The notes under the pieces were generated by a model. That model was not told the DNA's origin and did not search any database. It saw only the letters and a list, made by a program, of their open reading frames with translations. Below are positions 24,650-32,918 of a stretch of 46,218 nt of DNA, piece after piece. Source of the DNA: Selenomonadaceae bacterium (GTDB lineage: Bacteria > Bacillota > Negativicutes > Selenomonadales > Selenomonadaceae); the NCBI GenBank assembly GCA_017428215.1, contig JAFRRH010000027.1:1-46218 (forward strand), written 5' to 3'. Within the stretch, counting starts at the first letter, position 1. Every line of letters starts with the position of its first letter. The translations under genes were made by a program, and so were the position numbers.

Positions 24650-25741
24650 ATGAAAAAATTTGCGATTATGGTTTTGTCGTTGCTAATAGTTCTAAGTGCA
24701 ACGGCGTTTGCTAAAAATGTGACAGTCACTGGCACGGGCATGACGCCTTCGGAGGCGGAAAATGATGCATTGCGTGCGGCGGTTGAAAATACTGTTGGCA
24801 TTCTTGTTGACTCGGAAACGCTCGTTCAAAACAGCATGTTGATTAACGATCAAATTTATACGCAATCTCGCGGCTTCGTTAATGAATATTCTGTTATAAG
24901 TCGCGAAGAATTCGGCGGAGGTTGGCGCGTTACGATTAATGCAACTGTTGACGACCAGCCCAATTCCAAACTTATGAACGAATTGACGCGGCTTGGTATT
25001 ATCAACGTACAACTGCGCAATCCGAAAATCGCCGTCTACGTTCCAGAACAGCATTTAAATTACAACGTCGGCGGCGCGGGTGGTGAAACTGCCATTGTTA
25101 AAACTTTGCTCAATGCAGGTTTTAATTTCGTCACGGAAGTTGGCACGGGTTTAAATTATCAAAGTCCAATGTCAATGAACGTTGCGCAGATGAAAGCGGC
25201 GGCTGAAAAATTCGGCGTGGACATTATGATTGTCGGAGAAAGTTTTTCGGAGGGCGTCGGCGATATGGGAAATTATCTGCCTGGCAATCAGCGTACAAAT
25301 ATGCAAGCTTGTCGCGCCCGCGTCGAGGCTAAAATGTTTATCGTGCGGACGGGACAAGTTATCGCGGCGGACGGCAAATACGGTTCAGCTTATGACAATT
25401 CGGAGGCGATTGCCGCTAAAAAAGCTCTTGCCAAAGCCGGCGAGGAAATGGGCAATTATTTCGTCGAGCAAATAACCGGCATGTATACCAGTCGTCAAGG
25501 CGTCGAGGTCATTGTTTACGGCGCGGATTTTTCTAAAATTAATATTGTTCAAAACGCGCTCGGCAAAGTCAATCGCGTCAAAAATGTCAACCTTTCCAGC
25601 TACGACGGCGGGCGGGCAGTTTTTACCGTCATGTACGGCGGCTCCCCGCAAACGCTTTTCAACGAATTGTGCGCCGTCACGACTGCCAATTTAACTTTGC
25701 AATCACTTGCTTATAACACGCTGACAATTTACGTCCGCTAA
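24650..25741 (+). CDS. Exported LPP20/FlgT-N-like protein
   Basis: The 363-residue product has a signal peptide (about 1-22, ending TAFA-K) and an LPP20/FlgT N-terminal-type domain: VTVTGTGMTPSEAENDALRA, AAVENTVGILVDSETLVQ, GGGWRVTINATVDD. The middle (about 120-280) contains IAVYVPEQHLN and KFGVDIMIVGESFSEG, like the FlgT middle domain. The last 75 residues form a separate alpha/beta unit (GVEVIVYGADFSKINIVQNA). Start ATG 24650 follows aaaggagttgag. With the preceding CsgG-family gene it is likely to form one envelope assembly. FlgT-like proteins stabilise flagella in vibrios, but a flagellar role here is not shown. Confidence 0.75.
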   Translation: MKKFAIMVLSLLIVLSATAFAKNVTVTGTGMTPSEAENDALRAAVENTVGILVDSETLVQNSMLINDQIYTQSRGFVNEYSVISREEFGGGWRVTINATVDDQPNSKLMNELTRLGIINVQLRNPKIAVYVPEQHLNYNVGGAGGETAIVKTLLNAGFNFVTEVGTGLNYQSPMSMNVAQMKAAAEKFGVDIMIVGESFSEGVGDMGNYLPGNQRTNMQACRARVEAKMFIVRTGQVIAADGKYGSAYDNSEAIAAKKALAKAGEEMGNYFVEQITGMYTSRQGVEVIVYGADFSKINIVQNALGKVNRVKNVNLSSYDGGRAVFTVMYGGSPQTLFNELCAVTTANLTLQSLAYNTLTIYVR

Positions 25742-25801
25742 TGTTGACTTGCGCCGAATTCCCGCATAAAATCAAGCAAATAATTTCATGGAGTGATTAA
25801 A

Positions 25802-26368
25802 ATGTTGATTGATAACGAAGATAAAAATTTAGTCGAGAAAAAAATTTCCGGCGAAAGAGTTTTTGACGGCGTTCTTCTCCACGTAAACAAAGACGAGGTC
25901 GAACTTCCCAACGGTCATAAAGCAATTCGCGAGTGGATTGAACACCCCGGCGCGTCGTCTATTATTCCGCTTCTGCCCGACAATCAAATTATCCTTGTGC
26001 GACAATTTCGCTATCCCGTCGGTAAAGTTACGTTGGAAGTTCCAGCCGGCAAACTTGATAAAAGCGGCGAGGATCCGATTGAATGCGCTAAACGTGAACT
26101 TTCAGAAGAAACGGGCTACACGGCGGGCAAAATTTGGAAACTCACGACGATTGCCACGACAGTTGGCTTTACGAACGAATATATTCATCTTTACGCGGCA
26201 AGCGACTTGACGCCGGGCAAAATTCACCCCGATTCAGACGAATTTATTAACGTTGTAAAAGTTCCGCTGACTGCCGCCTTGCAAATGGTTGAGTCGGGAA
26301 AAATTTACGACGCAAAATCAGCCGTTTCGATTTTACTTTTGGCTAAGCAAGTTTTTCTCAAGAAATAA
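25802..26368 (+). CDS. Nudix hydrolase, ADP-ribose pyrophosphatase type
   Basis: The enzyme would cleave ADP-ribose or related nucleoside diphosphate sugars. The 188-residue product shows VRQFRYPVGKVTLEVPAGKL before the Nudix box, which reads REL-SEETG (residues 98-105) with Glu 90 before it; there is one extra residue between the first Gly and Glu 90 compared with the strict pattern. The order and length match NudF/ADPRase relatives. ATG 25802 follows ggagtgatt; an in-frame GTG at 25793 overlaps that site and was rejected. The M50 protease gene follows 14 bases later. Confidence 0.9.
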   Translation: MLIDNEDKNLVEKKISGERVFDGVLLHVNKDEVELPNGHKAIREWIEHPGASSIIPLLPDNQIILVRQFRYPVGKVTLEVPAGKLDKSGEDPIECAKRELSEETGYTAGKIWKLTTIATTVGFTNEYIHLYAASDLTPGKIHPDSDEFINVVKVPLTAALQMVESGKIYDAKSAVSILLLAKQVFLKK

Positions 26369-26382
26369 TTGGAGGTGCTTTG

Positions 26383-27006
26383 ATGTTTGATGATATTGGC
26401 ATTCTGATTGCCGGAATTCCCGCTATTATCATTGCAATGGTTGTTCACGAATATTCACACGCTCGCGTTGCCTACGCGCTCGGCGATTATACTCCGCAAC
26501 TTCAAGGACGTTTAACGCTCAATCCCGTTGCTCACGTCGACCCGATTGGTCTTTTAATGTTGTTTATCGTCCATTTCGGTTGGGCTAAGCCCGTCCAGAT
26601 TAACCCGATGAATTTTTCTAATCCGCGCCGCGATGATATTTTAGTATCGCTTGCCGGTCCCGCCTCCAATTTAATTACGGCGTTTGTTTTTACGATTATG
26701 CTCGTCTTAATGGTAAAATTCCATATTCCGTTCTCGGAAGGGCTACTCGTCGTTTTCAAGCTGATAATTATTTACAACATTAACTTTGCGATATTTAACA
26801 TGCTACCAATTCCGCCGCTCGACGGTTCACATATTTTGCGAAATGTTCTGCCCTACGAAATGGCGCGGGCTTATGAGCAACTCGAACGCTACAGTTTTGT
26901 TTTTCTGATTTTAATTATCGCAACGCCTATTTTGGATTATGTTTTCGTGCCGCTTCAGAGATTTATATTTGGGATTTTTCAAGGGATAGTAAATATTTTG
27001 CTTTAA
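26383..27006 (+). CDS. Site-2 protease family (M50) membrane protein
   Basis: The 207-residue protein has four or five membrane helices. The zinc site HEYSH (residues 22-26) lies in the first helix, and the second metal motif is in FNMLPIPPLDGSHIL (about 139-153). AKPVQINPMNF is typical of the short, PDZ-less M50 proteins found in many Firmicutes. Such enzymes cut transmembrane segments of unknown substrates. ATG 26383 follows ttggaggtg. Confidence 0.9.
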   Translation: MFDDIGILIAGIPAIIIAMVVHEYSHARVAYALGDYTPQLQGRLTLNPVAHVDPIGLLMLFIVHFGWAKPVQINPMNFSNPRRDDILVSLAGPASNLITAFVFTIMLVLMVKFHIPFSEGLLVVFKLIIIYNINFAIFNMLPIPPLDGSHILRNVLPYEMARAYEQLERYSFVFLILIIATPILDYVFVPLQRFIFGIFQGIVNILL

Positions 27007-27026
27007 AAGTTTTGGAGGGATTTACT

Positions 27027-27428
27027 ATGTTTGTTAGGAAAATCTTTCTGTCGTTGATTATCGGCGCAATGTTAATTACTGCAACCGCGCACGCCGAAAT
27101 TCAAACTTATTCCGGCTCCGGTCAATACTTCATGACTGACGAAACTATTGATTTTGCTAAAAGTAAGGCGGAACTCGACGCGCAACGCAACATTATCGAA
27201 AAAGTTTGCGTGTATATAGATTCGCAAACGGAAGTAAATACTAATGTCCTTGAAAAAGACGAAATTATAGCTATAGGCGCGGGAATTTTGCACGTGATTG
27301 ACACTAAATTTTCTATGGAGCCTGACGACGCCGGAATTACTGTTAAAGCTTTTGTCACAGCCGAAATTGATATTGACGAATTAAAAATTTTGCTTGAACG
27401 TGCAATTAATGAACACAAGCAACGTTAA
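27027..27428 (+). CDS. Small exported LPP20-like protein
   Basis: The 133-residue product is a signal peptide (about 1-22, ending TAHA-E) plus one LPP20/FlgO-like domain: YSGSGQYFMTD, AELDAQRNIIEKVCVYI, EIIAIGAGILHVIDTKF, VKAFVTAEIDIDELKILL. It aligns with the N-terminal domain of the TPR protein at 19068-20249, so the two are paralogues. Start ATG 27027 follows tggaggga. The C terminus is short and basic. It is followed by a shared terminator with flgE. Confidence 0.78.
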   Translation: MFVRKIFLSLIIGAMLITATAHAEIQTYSGSGQYFMTDETIDFAKSKAELDAQRNIIEKVCVYIDSQTEVNTNVLEKDEIIAIGAGILHVIDTKFSMEPDDAGITVKAFVTAEIDIDELKILLERAINEHKQR

Positions 27429-27448
27429 AATCATACGCAAAACAAAAG

Positions 27449-27479
27449 ACGCGACCCATTTGCGAGCCGCGCCTTTTTT
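27449..27479. terminator. Possible bidirectional terminator between convergent genes
   Basis: An imperfect CG-rich inverted repeat (gacgcgac with gccgcgcc) is followed by six T residues on the plus strand and a T-rich tract on the minus strand. It lies between the converging LPP20-like gene and flgE. Confidence 0.45.
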
Positions 27480-27495
27480 ATTTCAAGTTGTTAAA

Positions 27496-29184
27496 TTATC
27501 TCTTCATGTTAACGAGAGTTTCAAGCATTTCATCGGAGACGGTTGTCATCTTTGAATTAGCTTGGAAACCGCGTTGCGTAATAATCATGTCGGAAAATTC
27601 GGTTGCGAGGTCGACGTTAGACATTTCGAGGGCGGAAGAAACGACATTCAAGCCGAAGTCCGCAATAGTCTTGATGTTAGCCGCGCCGGAGTTGTTAGAT
27701 TCCGTATAAATTGTTGTGCCGACTTTGGTCAAGCCGCTGGAGTTATTGAACTGCGCAACAGCAATTTGAGCTTCGGAACGAACTAAGCCGTTGGTGTAAG
27801 TGCCGCTGATAACGCCGTTTCCGTCAATGGCGAGACTTTGGAGAATGCCCGCCGTGTTGCCGTCGGTTATCGGGAAAGAAGTCGTCGAGTTAGCGTATTG
27901 CGTCATACCCGCGAAAGTTATAGAGGCATTTTGATCCGCCGCACCGTTGCCGTCGCCATATGTAAATTCAATGCTACCGAGCACATCTTGACCGTTGGAA
28001 ATAAATTGTCCCGTATTGCTAAAATAAATGAAGTTGATCTCATTCATTGTGCCAGTAGTCGAAGAGCCGTCAGCTTCGGGATTTTCATTTTCAGCACTGC
28101 GTGTATAACTGTTTGTAAAAGCGGTATCGGCGGGACCTGTTTGACCAACGCCAGGTGCGATATATACTCTCCAGCGATTGTTGAAAATTACTTGATCGGT
28201 AGTAGCTGTTTGCTCCTGATTGTTCGCGTCTGTATACGTGTATCCAGTAACATTTCCGTCGGTATCCCTTGTGACTTGTATGTTGCTAGCCTCAATTTTA
28301 TTATTATTAGCATCTACTATCGTTGCCGTTGCCAGTGCTTCTTCGTCAGTTAAGTTGGCGTCGGTTGAATTTGGATCTTTATCAATAAGCAATGTAACTT
28401 CGTGTCTGCCGCCGAGCGAATCATAAATCGTGGCGAGCGTCGTAACAGGAATGCTCTTACCGACCTCGTAATAGCCGCTGGTGACGTTCATTGTAGTGCC
28501 ATCGCTTAAAGTAATTACCGCAGCCAACGCATTTTCGCCGTCGACGTTAACGCTTGTATATTCTCCAGTGGTTGTGTCTGTAGTCGTTACCAATGTCATA
28601 TTGCCGTCAGTTTTCTGAGTGGGCTGTATGGATGTAATTATGAGCGATTCTTTATTAAGATTGCCGTTGTAGTCAATCGTAGTTGTAGCGACTGCTTCCA
28701 TAGTTTTGCCTACGGGAACAACAATATCAGTTGCTGTGCCGTTGGTATTTATAACGCCGTCAGTTGCATTCCAACCTTGCACGCGAAGACCACTACCAGG
28801 CAGAACATAATAACCTGCCTCGTCGAATGCAAATGCGCCGTTGCGTGTGTAAAAAGATTGGTTACCGTCGCGCAGAACGAAAAGCCCGTTGCCTGAAAGC
28901 GCGAGGTCTGTATTTTTACCGGTCTGTTGCGGCGAAGAGTCGCTAAAGATAATATCAATACTCTCAACATTAACGCCGAGACCGATTTGTTTTGCGTTGA
29001 CACCGCCGAGATTGTCAGTTGGAGCGGCAGCACTACTCTGAATTTGTGAGAGCATATCGGAAAAAGTTGTACGGCTGGATTTAAAACCGATTGTATTAAT
29101 GTTGGCTATATTGTTGCCGATAACGTCCATGCGTGTCTGGTGAACTTTTAAACCGGAAACTCCGGAGAACAGGGAACGCATCAT
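27496..29184 (-). CDS. flgE: Flagellar hook protein
   Basis: FlgE builds the hook of the flagellum outside the cell. The N terminus MMRSLFSGVSGLKVHQTRMD, followed by VIGNNIANINTIGFK, is the family's rod-hook signature, and the protein closes with EMSNVDLATEFSDMIITQ and FQANSKMTTVSDEMLETLVN. The 562 residues include a large variable central region rich in Thr, Asn and Asp (about 150-400), as expected for an exposed hook domain. The ATG at 29184 follows aaaggagaagtg. It is second in the leftward operon started at about 29725. Confidence 0.95.
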   Translation of the reverse strand: MMRSLFSGVSGLKVHQTRMDVIGNNIANINTIGFKSSRTTFSDMLSQIQSSAAAPTDNLGGVNAKQIGLGVNVESIDIIFSDSSPQQTGKNTDLALSGNGLFVLRDGNQSFYTRNGAFAFDEAGYYVLPGSGLRVQGWNATDGVINTNGTATDIVVPVGKTMEAVATTTIDYNGNLNKESLIITSIQPTQKTDGNMTLVTTTDTTTGEYTSVNVDGENALAAVITLSDGTTMNVTSGYYEVGKSIPVTTLATIYDSLGGRHEVTLLIDKDPNSTDANLTDEEALATATIVDANNNKIEASNIQVTRDTDGNVTGYTYTDANNQEQTATTDQVIFNNRWRVYIAPGVGQTGPADTAFTNSYTRSAENENPEADGSSTTGTMNEINFIYFSNTGQFISNGQDVLGSIEFTYGDGNGAADQNASITFAGMTQYANSTTSFPITDGNTAGILQSLAIDGNGVISGTYTNGLVRSEAQIAVAQFNNSSGLTKVGTTIYTESNNSGAANIKTIADFGLNVVSSALEMSNVDLATEFSDMIITQRGFQANSKMTTVSDEMLETLVNMKR

Positions 29185-29348
29185 TTTAATCACTTCTCCT
29201 TTTTAATTAGCGGTCAGATTTTCTTTGACTGTTCCTTGTCTACAAAATTTCCTAAGTGTCTGACCCGATATTTTCAAGTTGCTGTTAAGCTGTTGCCTAA
29301 CTTCGCTAACTATATCGGCAGTTGACGGCGACAACTTAAATATTTTTT

Positions 29349-29693
29349 TTAGAAGAGGCTATTGCGGCGGCGTTGTGCGGCGAGGCGACGAGCTTCAGCG
29401 GCTTGTCCGTGCGATTTGTCCATTTTATAAACGTAAGCCATAACCTCTGCAATAGCCTTGTAAAGTTCGGGTGGAATTTCGCGGTCAATCTCTAAAGCCA
29501 TAAGCATATTAACGAGCGTTTTATCTTGATAGACAGGCACGGCGTTTTTCTGCGCGGTCTCCAAAATGTGTTCGGCGACATGCCCGCGCCCCTTTGCAAT
29601 GACTTTAGGCGCAAGGTCGCGTTCAGCCTCGTATTTAAGCGCAACTGCTTTTCGTTGTGGAGCGACATTTGTCGGAGCGGTTCTTTCTTCCAT
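29349..29693 (-). CDS. FlhB C-terminal-like protein (YlqH/FlhX type)
   Basis: The 114-residue product resembles the cytoplasmic C-terminal part of the export gate protein FlhB: KYEAERDLAPKVIAKGRG, VPVYQDKTLVNMLMALEIDR, EIPPELYKAIAEVMAYVYKM. The autocleavage motif NPTH is absent: the corresponding stretch is AVALKYEAERDLAPKVIAKG. Small proteins like this occur in Bacillus (YlqH) and can partly replace the FlhB tail. ATG 29693 follows aaggatgag, and an ideal promoter lies upstream. Confidence 0.85.
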   Translation of the reverse strand: MEERTAPTNVAPQRKAVALKYEAERDLAPKVIAKGRGHVAEHILETAQKNAVPVYQDKTLVNMLMALEIDREIPPELYKAIAEVMAYVYKMDKSHGQAAEARRLAAQRRRNSLF

Positions 29694-29729
29694 GTCAATA
29701 TCTCATCCTTGCTAAGTAAACTTTATCAA

Positions 29730-29758
29730 ATTATATTTGCCGTCAATCAACCCGTCAA
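29730..29758 (-). promoter_or_regulatory. Near-consensus sigma-A type promoter for the flhB-like gene and flgE
   Basis: On the minus strand TTGACG (29758-29753) and TATAAT (29735-29730) are separated by 17 bases, about 35 bases before the ATG at 29693. The sequence is housekeeping-like rather than the sigma-28 flagellar type. Confidence 0.7.
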
Positions 29759-29825
29759 GGGCGCAACTTTGCATTGATTTTATCATAATTTTGTGGCAAA
29801 ATATTTCGCGAGGGGAGGCGTTTAA

Positions 29826-30674
29826 ATGGACGTTATAGCATTGGTAGGACCAAGCGGTACTGGCAAAAGTCATCGCGCTTTACAAGTTGCTCGCGAACAC
29901 GAAGCCGACGCGATTATTGACGACGGAATTTTAATTAAGGACGGGCACATCGTCGCGGGCGAATCAGCTAAGACGGAGAAAAGCAAAATTATGGCGGTAA
30001 GACGGGCGATTTTTGTTTTACCTGGACATGCTGACGACGTTCGCGAGGCAATTAAAGAGATTCAGCCGCATAGAATTTTAGTTATCGGCACGTCGGAAAA
30101 TATGGTGCAAAAAATTGCTAAAACTCTAAACCTCCCGTCGATTCAATTAATCGTTAGAATTGAAGACATTGCGTCGCGTTCGGAAATTGAAACGGCGCAA
30201 TTTCACAGATTAAAAGAAGGCAAGCATATTATCCCCGTTCCGACGATTGAACTCAAGCCGCATTTTTCGGGGTTCTTAGTTAATCCGTTGCAATCTATTT
30301 TTAAGCAATCGTCAGTTCGTCGCCGCAAGCTTGGCGAAAAATCAATCGTGCGTCCGGTCTTCAGCTACTACGGAAAATTAATCATTGACGACAAAGTTAT
30401 CCAGTTAATCGTCGAGAAAATTATTAAGGCTCGCGAATTTGTTAAGAGCTTAAAAAATGTCACTGTCAAGCACGTTTTTAAGGATAAAGAGGATAGAGGT
30501 TTAACAATTTCCTGCGAAGTCGTCTTGAGTTACGGCAACCATATTCCTACGCTGATTCGACAGACGCAAAGTCATGTTCGCGACGCAGTCGAGTTTACAA
30601 CGGGAATGATTGTTCACGCGGTCGATATAAGCGTTCGTGCTCTCTACGTCGAGCAACGCCGAAAATTATTATGA
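29826..30674 (+). CDS. P-loop nucleotide-binding protein fused to an Asp23/Gls24-like domain
   Basis: The 282-residue protein carries a Walker A motif GPSGTGKS (8-15) in an N-terminal nucleotide-binding domain (about 1-140; DDGILIKDG, ILVIGTSENMVQKIAK). Its C-terminal 110 residues are of the Asp23/Gls24 (DUF322) family: PVFSYYGKLIIDDKVIQLIV, VEKIIKAREFVKSLKNVTVK, IPTLIRQTQSHVRDAVEFTT. Asp23-type proteins are linked to the cell envelope in Firmicutes; the function of the fusion is unknown. ATG 29826 follows gaggggagg. The product ends with an ATGA overlap to the next small frame. Confidence 0.8.
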   Translation: MDVIALVGPSGTGKSHRALQVAREHEADAIIDDGILIKDGHIVAGESAKTEKSKIMAVRRAIFVLPGHADDVREAIKEIQPHRILVIGTSENMVQKIAKTLNLPSIQLIVRIEDIASRSEIETAQFHRLKEGKHIIPVPTIELKPHFSGFLVNPLQSIFKQSSVRRRKLGEKSIVRPVFSYYGKLIIDDKVIQLIVEKIIKAREFVKSLKNVTVKHVFKDKEDRGLTISCEVVLSYGNHIPTLIRQTQSHVRDAVEFTTGMIVHAVDISVRALYVEQRRKLL

Positions 30675-30844
30675 TTGACGAGGCAATTTATCTTACAGCT
30701 GTGGTTGTCGAAAGGATTTCGGCAAGGTACAACTCCGAGTCTTTTTATAAAAGAGACGAAAATCTATGGACGGAAAAATTTTTTATTTTAATAACACCCC
30801 ATCCTTTGAATCTCTTTGAGAGACGAGCGCAAGGAGGTGAATAA
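30671..30844 (+). CDS. Small open frame of 57 codons, unrecognised
   Basis: The ATG overlaps the stop of the P-loop/Asp23 gene (ATGA), so translational coupling is possible. The product begins MIDEAIYLTAVVVERISARY and resembles no family I can name. It ends next to the ribosome site of the surface-protein pseudogene. It may be a real small gene or a remnant. Confidence 0.3.
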   Translation: MIDEAIYLTAVVVERISARYNSESFYKRDENLWTEKFFILITPHPLNLFERRAQGGE

Positions 30845-30845
30845 C

Positions 30846-32370
30846 GTGAATGAATTCACCTTCGATTTGAAGAGATTCACTGATATAGCAAATGCTGAAG
30901 ATTTTACTAATGTGCTTAATGTTAATGACGGCACGATAACTTTGACGGACAATATTACGCTGGACGAAACTGCCGGAATCTTCACTAATGTCACGATCGA
31001 CTTGAACGGTCACGAAATCTCAACAACTGCAGAAGACACAATGCACAGAATGGCATCAGTGCAGACGCCCCTAATTTAAATAATCTTAAAATTACCATTG
31101 AAGACGGCACAATAAGTAATGTTTCAAAGAAGCTGTCAATATAAAGAAAAAAGTAGAGATAACTGGAGGCACTGTTTTGGAGTCCGACCCAGACAAAGCG
31201 ACTGTCACTGGCGGCACGTTCTCGAAGATTCAGAACGGCACAATCAAAGCCGACAGCCAAGGTTCTGTCATAGGTGTTTTCGACAGCGCGATCTTCAGTA
31301 TGATTAACGTTACAGTTAACAGCAACATTGCTGTTACTACTTTTTGATGAAAACGGCAACGAAGTTACTCCTGAAGATGCAAACGAAGGTTTCGGCTTCA
31401 TCATGATGTATACGGGCAAGGATCCGATGACGGCTACCGACGATAATGATTATACTACGTATACGACCACCGGACTTAAAATTTCCAATGTTACACACAC
31501 CGATAACGAGAACAAATCAATCTCCATTGAAAACGTAACGTTCAATTCGGACTATAACAGATCGTTACTTTCCATTCTCGATGAAAAAATTTCTTTCGGC
31601 TATGAGATAAACGTAAGCGGCGGCACGTTTACATCTGATGACGAAAGTGTCACCGAAGGCTATCACATGTTCCTTATACTCGGCTCAGAAGGTACTTTCA
31701 ACGGCGTGATGATTTTAACCAAGTCGGCAGGCGCAGTTTATCTTGCGGGCAGAAACGACATTTCTGAAGAAATCACCGGTGACAATAGCCAAGCCGCGAC
31801 GACTGCAAACACTCTGCTCCAAAACTTAACTCTTACAGATAATATCGAACTTAATAATACTATCGCCAGCGACGTCGCTATCAACCTCAATGGCAAAACT
31901 ATTAACTTTCAATGCAACAGGCGCACTCAAGGTCACGGGCGGCACATTCACCACTGAGAATATCACCCTCAAGAACACTGGTGTCGACCAAAGCGTTATT
32001 TCACTCAACGGCACTACAATCACCTTGAGCAAAAATTCCCTCTCAACTGATAGTAATCTATTTACTATGCTTAACATATTCAATTACACATTGGCACTCT
32101 TTACTGAGGGCGACGGCGCAGTACCGAGTTGTAAATACAAATCCGCATACAAAAACGGCTATTTTACGCTCGATAGTAGCACAAATAAGCTCAGCTATGT
32201 TTCGGCAGACACGACGGCAACTGTCACAGTTGGCAATAAGGGGCGTCGTTACACTCAAAGAGGCTAACCTCAATAAAGCTGATGTAACAATCGATAGCTC
32301 CGACTACACGTTAAGCTCGGCTCTGATGTGTCTGCTCCGCAAAAAGAAAAGAGCGGCTCGTGGAGTACAT
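30846..32370 (+). pseudogene. Decayed beta-helix surface/repeat protein gene
   Basis: A GTG at 30846 with a perfect aaggaggtg site opens NEFTFDLKRFTDIANAEDFT, followed by pectate-lyase-like repeats such as VTGGTFSKI, VSGGTFTSDD and VTGGTFTTENITLKN. The reading runs through at least seven segments in frames that change near 31040, 31123, 31328, 31890, 32245 and 32325, none of them long. The FDL-RF N terminus and GGTF repeats fit a large secreted adhesin-like protein. The 3' end is cut by the 308-bp IS5-type remnant. It cannot encode a full product. Confidence 0.8.
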
Positions 32371-32373
32371 TAA

Positions 32374-32681
32374 GAACCAGTGTTCCCAAACGCTTGAGTA
32401 AAGTGTGAATATGGGAAATTTTAATGAAGGTCTCAGCAGAAGCAACAGGCAGTTCGTAATCTTTAGAAAGTCGGCGAGAGTGATTAAGCCAAGAAAAACC
32501 GGCGGAAAATCATGTGGCAGATTACGCCACTGACAGCCCGTCTTGACTAAGTACAACACCGCATTTACCAGCTCTCGCTTTTCTCATTTTTACTTTCTCA
32601 TATTGACGAACAAGGGAGCAATAACTTTCCATTGCTCGTACGTTATATCTGTTTCGTATTTTTTTCTATGAACACACGTTC
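32374..32681 (-). mobile_element. 308-bp internally deleted IS5-family element with TAA target duplication
   Basis: Terminal repeats GAACCAGTGTTC (left, 32374-32385) and gaacacacgttc (right, 32670-32681) match at 10 of 12 positions when inverted, and TAA flanks both sides (32371-32373 and 32682-32684). Inside, read leftward, a broken transposase start (KYETDITYEQWKVIAPLF, then an in-frame stop) leads to [17 protein letters not shown] and then jumps to the family C terminus ([18 protein letters not shown]). The catalytic middle is gone, so the element could move only with help from an intact copy. Confidence 0.8.
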
Positions 32682-32750
32682 TAAAGTTTCTATGGGATTC
32701 ATTTTATAATAGTTCTTTTCTGACTATCATAAAATTTCTTTTTTGTTTTG

Positions 32751-32807
32751 TTAAGTTAATTCCATTGCCCATTCGACTATTAATTCGCAAAATTCGATTT
32801 CGCCCAT
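32751..32807 (-). CDS. Possible 18-residue peptide or gene-start remnant
   Basis: The leftward frame MGEIEFCELIVEWAMELT has a ggagatgatt ribosome site. It resembles nothing known and is too short to judge. It may be the start of a gene cut off by the IS5-type insertion region. Confidence 0.25.
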   Translation of the reverse strand: MGEIEFCELIVEWAMELT

Positions 32808-32817
32808 GAAATCATCT

Positions 32818-32839
32818 CCATAGCCACTCCATAGCCACT
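32818..32839. repeat. Tandem 11-bp repeat
   Basis: CCATAGCCACT occurs twice in direct succession in the spacer between the IS5-type remnant and leuS. No function is evident. Confidence 0.5.
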
Positions 32840-32867
32840 TCAGCAAAAAATTTTTTCGCAGTCAATG

Positions 32868-32897
32868 AAAAAAATCCCCCTCCGACTTTGGAAGGGG
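32868..32897 (-). terminator. Intrinsic terminator of leuS
   Basis: CCCCcTCC and GGAaGGGG (32876-32883 and 32890-32897) pair, and on the minus strand the stem is followed by a run of seven T residues (A-run at 32868-32874 on the plus strand). Confidence 0.8.
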
Positions 32898-32918
32898 ATA
32901 ATTTTTTGTCAGCAAAAT

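Noticed and set aside
29203..29334. Leftward open frame of 43 codons between the flhB-like gene and flgE (LSPSTADIVSEVRQQL...)
   Set aside because: It could start only at TTG or ATA and has no ribosome site. It might be a leader or spacer; no family match was recognised.
30783..32083. Leftward open frames opposite the beta-helix pseudogene
   Set aside because: They are shadow frames of the repeats in the surface-protein gene and lack translation signals.
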